DNA of 9,028 nt from Opitutia bacterium UBA3151 (GTDB taxonomy: Bacteria; Verrucomicrobiota; Verrucomicrobiia; Opitutales; Seribacteraceae): the NCBI GenBank assembly GCA_002364975.1, contig DEYT01000025.1:1-9028 (forward strand). Direction: 5' to 3'. The translations under genes were made by a program, and so were the position numbers. The first letter of the stretch is position 1. Each line of letters starts with the position of its first letter. The notes beneath the pieces were generated by a model, which did not search any database, was not told the DNA's origin, and saw only the letters and a list, made by a program, of their open reading frames with translations. Below, one piece after another: positions 6,673 to 9,028 of this stretch.

Positions 6673-8502
6673 CTAGGTGCCTAGAGCAATTTTTGCATTA
6701 CTCTTGTTAAGTCTGTCGACTAGTATCAAGGACAGATTCAGTAGCATTTTTGACTTGATTGCAGGAAATTCAGAAAATATTTTGTTTAAGTTTTCTGCTG
6801 ATATCCAAGCACAGGAACAACTCGTAGTTGAAAAGATGTTTGCCTGCCGATACTCCTTAGGTGAAATCAAAGCTAATTCTCCGAAGCATGTCCCCGAACT
6901 CACGGTTGCCAAATACTTTCCATCATCAAGCGCAATTTCAACTTTTCCCGATAGAAGTAAAAAGATTCCATCAGCTTCTTGTCCCAGGGCAATGATTTGC
7001 TTACCACTTTCAATTTCTAACAATTCTAAGTTTTGCTTTACAGAGTCCAATTCCGTAGAAGATAAATTTTGCAAAATTGGCTGAGACATTATTTGCTGTA
7101 ACCCTTTTCCTTTTTCCGCATTTTCTCCACAGATTGAAATAATCTGATTCTCTACCCATTCAATTGCCCGATCCAGATTATCGAATTGCAGAATTTCAGG
7201 GTCGGCAGATTCTGATAAGTCTTCATAAAACTCAGAAATTATCAAATCTTGATTTCGAAGCCCACAAAAAATGATTTGAGGCTTATCATCGATCTTACTT
7301 AAAAATGCCTTTAAGATTTCTACTGCACCCGAAGTGAACTCACTTACTTTTTCGAGTGAAATCACAATGAAATCCTTGTCGATCATCTTACTTATGGCTC
7401 GCGTTAAGGAGTCACTTTGAACCAAATTAATATTTCCACCTAGCTCAATCACGCTGGACTTGTGACCATTTAAGTTGAGAGTCTTTTCATCAATGGGTTT
7501 ACGGTTGTGCAAAGACCTTATCTTACTCAGGTCATACAGTTTTCTGATACAGTTCTCCGCATTATCTTCACTGTGGAGCAGATGTATTTTGAAATGAGAG
7601 GATAACTCCTGGCAGACCTTTATCCCGCGGACACTGTTACCAAGCTCATCCAATGGGGGAGAAAAAACGCCGAGGCCGAATTCTGAGGGAAGGACCGCCG
7701 TTATTCCACCACCAACACCACTTTTTGCTGGCAACCCTATTCTATAGGTCCATTCACCGGAGTAGTCATACATGCCGGAACTCACCATTATTGACATACT
7801 CTTGATTACAGCCTCGTTTGAAATAACTCTTTTTTTTGTAATCGGATTAAATCCGTTTTTCGACATTGTCGCGGCCATAATCGAAAGATCCTTTGCCGTA
7901 ACAAGTATGGAACACTGTTTAAAATACAGGTCCAATACTTTCTCAACATCATAATCGAACTGCTTGTTATTTTTCAAAAGCCATGCGATTGCCCTATTTC
8001 GGTCACCTGTCAAATTCTCTGAATTGAATACATTTTTGCACATGGATAATTTTCGACCAGCAAACTCGGATAGAAAATCGATAACGACATCAAACGCATC
8101 TTCCTTTGCATATTCGCATATCAGTCCAGTACATGCAATAGCACCAGAATTCACCATAGGATTAAATGGCCTATTCTCGTCATTGAGTCGAATCGAGTTG
8201 AAAGCTTCTCCTGACGGTTCGACACCAATTTTCTTGAGTACTTCGTCAGACCCCAACTTTTCGATGGCAAGGCTGTATACGAATGCCTTTGAAATCGATT
8301 GAATGGTAAATTCGACAGATGAGTCACCAACTGAGTGAGTTATTCCGTCCACGGTAGTCAGGGCGATGCCGAATTGATCAGGATTCACGATTGCTAATTC
8401 GGGAATGTAGTCGGCGGGTGAACCAGAGGTATAGACGGATACTGATTGATGAATTTTCTCCAGAAATTCCAATAGTGGTGGCTTTGTAAGATTTTTGTTC
8501 AC
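6673..8502 (-). CDS. glsA: Glutaminase A fused to STAS and cyclic-nucleotide-binding domains
   Basis: This 609-residue protein should hydrolyse glutamine to glutamate and ammonia in the cytoplasm. Residues about 10-310 form the serine-dependent, beta-lactamase-fold glutaminase. The catalytic SxxK is S69-K72 in IQSISK; other conserved active-site positions are N118 (VNSGA), E162, N169 (GDRNRA), Y193, Y245 and the KSGVGGG loop (260-266). No key residue seems missing. Residues about 345-455 resemble a STAS domain (strand ending in ISLEKVSEFTSG, 381-392). Residues about 475-605 form a CRP-like cyclic-nucleotide-binding domain whose phosphate cassette FGELAL (540-545) keeps E542 and R552, so it looks able to bind cAMP or cGMP. 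The plain enzyme is about 310 residues, so the tail doubles its length. The start is GTG at 8502; an in-frame TAA at 8509-8511 excludes earlier starts. The gene is monocistronic, opposed to the tRNA and the glycosyltransferase. Confidence 0.92.
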   Translation of the reverse strand: MNKNLTKPPLLEFLEKIHQSVSVYTSGSPADYIPELAIVNPDQFGIALTTVDGITHSVGDSSVEFTIQSISKAFVYSLAIEKLGSDEVLKKIGVEPSGEAFNSIRLNDENRPFNPMVNSGAIACTGLICEYAKEDAFDVVIDFLSEFAGRKLSMCKNVFNSENLTGDRNRAIAWLLKNNKQFDYDVEKVLDLYFKQCSILVTAKDLSIMAATMSKNGFNPITKKRVISNEAVIKSMSIMVSSGMYDYSGEWTYRIGLPAKSGVGGGITAVLPSEFGLGVFSPPLDELGNSVRGIKVCQELSSHFKIHLLHSEDNAENCIRKLYDLSKIRSLHNRKPIDEKTLNLNGHKSSVIELGGNINLVQSDSLTRAISKMIDKDFIVISLEKVSEFTSGAVEILKAFLSKIDDKPQIIFCGLRNQDLIISEFYEDLSESADPEILQFDNLDRAIEWVENQIISICGENAEKGKGLQQIMSQPILQNLSSTELDSVKQNLELLEIESGKQIIALGQEADGIFLLLSGKVEIALDDGKYLATVSSGTCFGELALISPKEYRQANIFSTTSCSCAWISAENLNKIFSEFPAIKSKMLLNLSLILVDRLNKSNAKIALGT

Positions 8503-8535
8503 AGTAGTTTAGCATTAAATAAGTCGATTCGGATA

Positions 8536-8577
8536 TTTAAGTCAAATTTTGAGTTTTTTAACTCAAAAAAACTTAAA
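8536..8577. promoter_or_regulatory. Long two-part dyad upstream of the glutaminase gene
   Basis: An inner perfect 9-bp stem joins TTTTGAGTT (8547-8555) to AACTCAAAA (8560-8568) around TTTT. An outer perfect 7-bp stem joins TTTAAGT (8536-8542) to ACTTAAA (8571-8577), with a small internal loop of four and two bases. It sits 34 nt before the GTG of the minus-strand glutaminase and upstream of the plus-strand tRNA. It could be a leader hairpin, an operator, or a leftover terminator. No T tract follows on either strand to favour the last. Confidence 0.4.
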
Positions 8578-8663
8578 AATACCAAATTCTTCCTTTTTTG
8601 GAAATTCAGATAGTTACCAAATTTTTGGAATTGCTTTGGAATTTGCTCACTAGACGTTGATGA

Positions 8664-8690
8664 TTGACGATTCAAAACACCTACTGTAGA
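8664..8690 (+). promoter_or_regulatory. Probable tRNA-Lys promoter
   Basis: TTGACG (8664-8669) and TGTAGA (8685-8690) lie 15 nt apart and would place a transcript start a few bases before the tRNA at 8707. An alternative -10 is TATAGT at 8695-8700, paired with TTCAAA at 8671-8676 (18-nt spacer). The TTGACG block is preserved in copy B, which supports its importance. Confidence 0.45.
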
Positions 8691-8706
8691 GGTGTATAGT
8701 TGTTGT

Positions 8707-8782
8707 GGGTCGGTAGCTCAATCGGTAGAGCAGTGGCCTTTTAAGCCATTGGTTCCGGGTTCGAGTCCCGGCCGGCCTACCA
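8707..8782 (+). tRNA. tRNA-Lys(UUU)
   Basis: The 76 nt fold as a full cloverleaf with encoded CCA. The acceptor is 8707-8713 with 8772-8778, D stem GCTC/GAGC (8716-8719 and 8728-8731), anticodon stem 8733-8737 with 8745-8749, anticodon TTT at 8740-8742, T stem CCGGG/CCCGG with loop TTCGAGT, discriminator A at 8779 and CCA at 8780-8782. Odd points are a G1-U72 wobble at the acceptor end, a U4-G69 wobble and a G27-U43 wobble. Everything else is conventional, so I regard it as functional. Confidence 0.95.
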
Positions 8783-8888
8783 AAGTTATCACCATAGCAA
8801 ATTTGCCCGCAGACCTAATGTCATAGTCTTATTTGAAAAACAGGTGATTTGGTTCAAATTCCAGTTTCTCAGGAAGTTTACTTTTTGT

Positions 8889-9028
8889 TTAATCAATTGA
8901 AAGACCAAGTCTTTTTAGTTCGCTAAGATCCAGCTTCCCACTGGCAAGAATTGGAATCTCCGGCACTTTTTTACTCTCTTTGGGAATCCAAAGATTAGGA
9001 ATTCCCTTGGCTAACAGCTTTTTTCTTA
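8889..9028 (-). CDS. C-terminus of an acyl-activating enzyme, Aas / acyl-ACP synthetase-like (partial)
   Basis: A minus-strand frame enters from the right edge and ends at TAA (8889-8891), giving the last 45 residues of a protein. It contains NLWIPKE, then VPEIPILASGKLDLSELKRL. The GK of PILASGKLD matches the A10 motif of the ANL adenylate-forming superfamily, whose lysine is needed for acyl-adenylate formation. The spacing of WIPKE, the IP-x-L strand and SGK-x-D closely resembles, from memory, the tail of bacterial Aas (acyl-ACP synthetase/2-acylglycerophosphoethanolamine acyltransferase), which recycles lysophospholipid. Other acyl-CoA or acyl-ACP ligases are possible since only the tail is visible. 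It converges on the tRNA; the 106-nt gap (8783-8888) holds no gene or clear terminator. Confidence 0.72.
   Translation of the reverse strand, partial: RKKLLAKGIPNLWIPKESKKVPEIPILASGKLDLSELKRLGLSID

Larger units (their letters stand above)
8635..8782. repeat. tRNA-Lys neighbourhood repeat, copy C (intact tRNA)
   Basis: This copy runs from TTTGGAATT at 8635 through the promoter-like region and the intact tRNA. It aligns without gaps to copy B for 43 nt, then with a 3-nt length difference before the tRNA. It is the only complete copy in the window. The downstream flank shared by copies A and B is not clearly present after it. Confidence 0.8.

Noticed and set aside
7964..8302. 112-codon plus-strand open frame inside the glutaminase gene, and similar frames at 6677-7084 and 7772-7954
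   Set aside because: All are antisense to well-supported glutaminase, STAS or cyclic-nucleotide-domain coding sequence and show no family features.
4478..8782. Classical integrative element or phage island at tRNA-Lys
   Set aside because: No integrase, excisionase or phage gene is present, and the repeated part is the 5' side of the tRNA, not the 3' end used by typical attachment sites.
8845..8868. GGTTCAAATTCC resembling a tRNA T arm after the intact tRNA
   Set aside because: The flanking strands do not form a five-pair T stem and no matching acceptor, D or anticodon arm lies upstream, so a second tRNA or remnant is not supported.
1..9028. CRISPR array or insertion sequence
   Set aside because: No regularly spaced short repeats, no transposase reading frame and no paired terminal inverted repeats were seen on either strand.

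Overview
This is a bacterial window of about 9 kb. It holds five complete protein genes, one truncated protein gene at the right edge and one intact tRNA gene. The host cannot be named from the sequence. Most genes sampled are near 40-45% GC, the tRNA carries an encoded CCA end, three of the five complete genes start with GTG or TTG, and Shine-Dalgarno sequences are mostly weak. A Gram-negative heterotroph with a respiratory chain fits; anything narrower would be a guess.

Left part (1-4477): after a gene-free stretch with a terminator-like hairpin comes a type II NADH:quinone dehydrogenase (453-1721). It is followed by a tight two-gene cassette, cystathionine beta-synthase (1939-3309) and a cystathionine gamma-lyase/synthase family enzyme (3311-4477), one base apart. 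Together these would make cysteine from homocysteine (reverse transsulfuration).

Right part (4478-9028): an AT-rich multi-pass membrane glycosyltransferase of the GT-C type (4766-6217) and, on the opposite strand, a 609-residue glutaminase fused to STAS and cyclic-nucleotide-binding domains (6673-8502). Then come an intact tRNA-Lys(UUU) (8707-8782) and, on the minus strand, the last 45 residues of an acyl-activating enzyme resembling acyl-ACP synthetase/Aas.

The least expected structure is a set of three collinear copies of the tRNA-Lys neighbourhood. Copy C (8635-8782) has the intact tRNA. Copy B (6387-6672) keeps the promoter-like region and exactly the first 38 nt of the tRNA, up to the end of the anticodon loop. 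Copy A (4533-4710) keeps the upstream and downstream flanks but has lost the tRNA. The glycosyltransferase lies between A and B, and the glutaminase between B and C. This looks like a tRNA locus that was repeatedly duplicated or used for insertion and is now decaying. The remnant in B can also be drawn as a long alternative hairpin and still has a promoter-like sequence, so it could be a tRNA-derived small RNA rather than plain debris.
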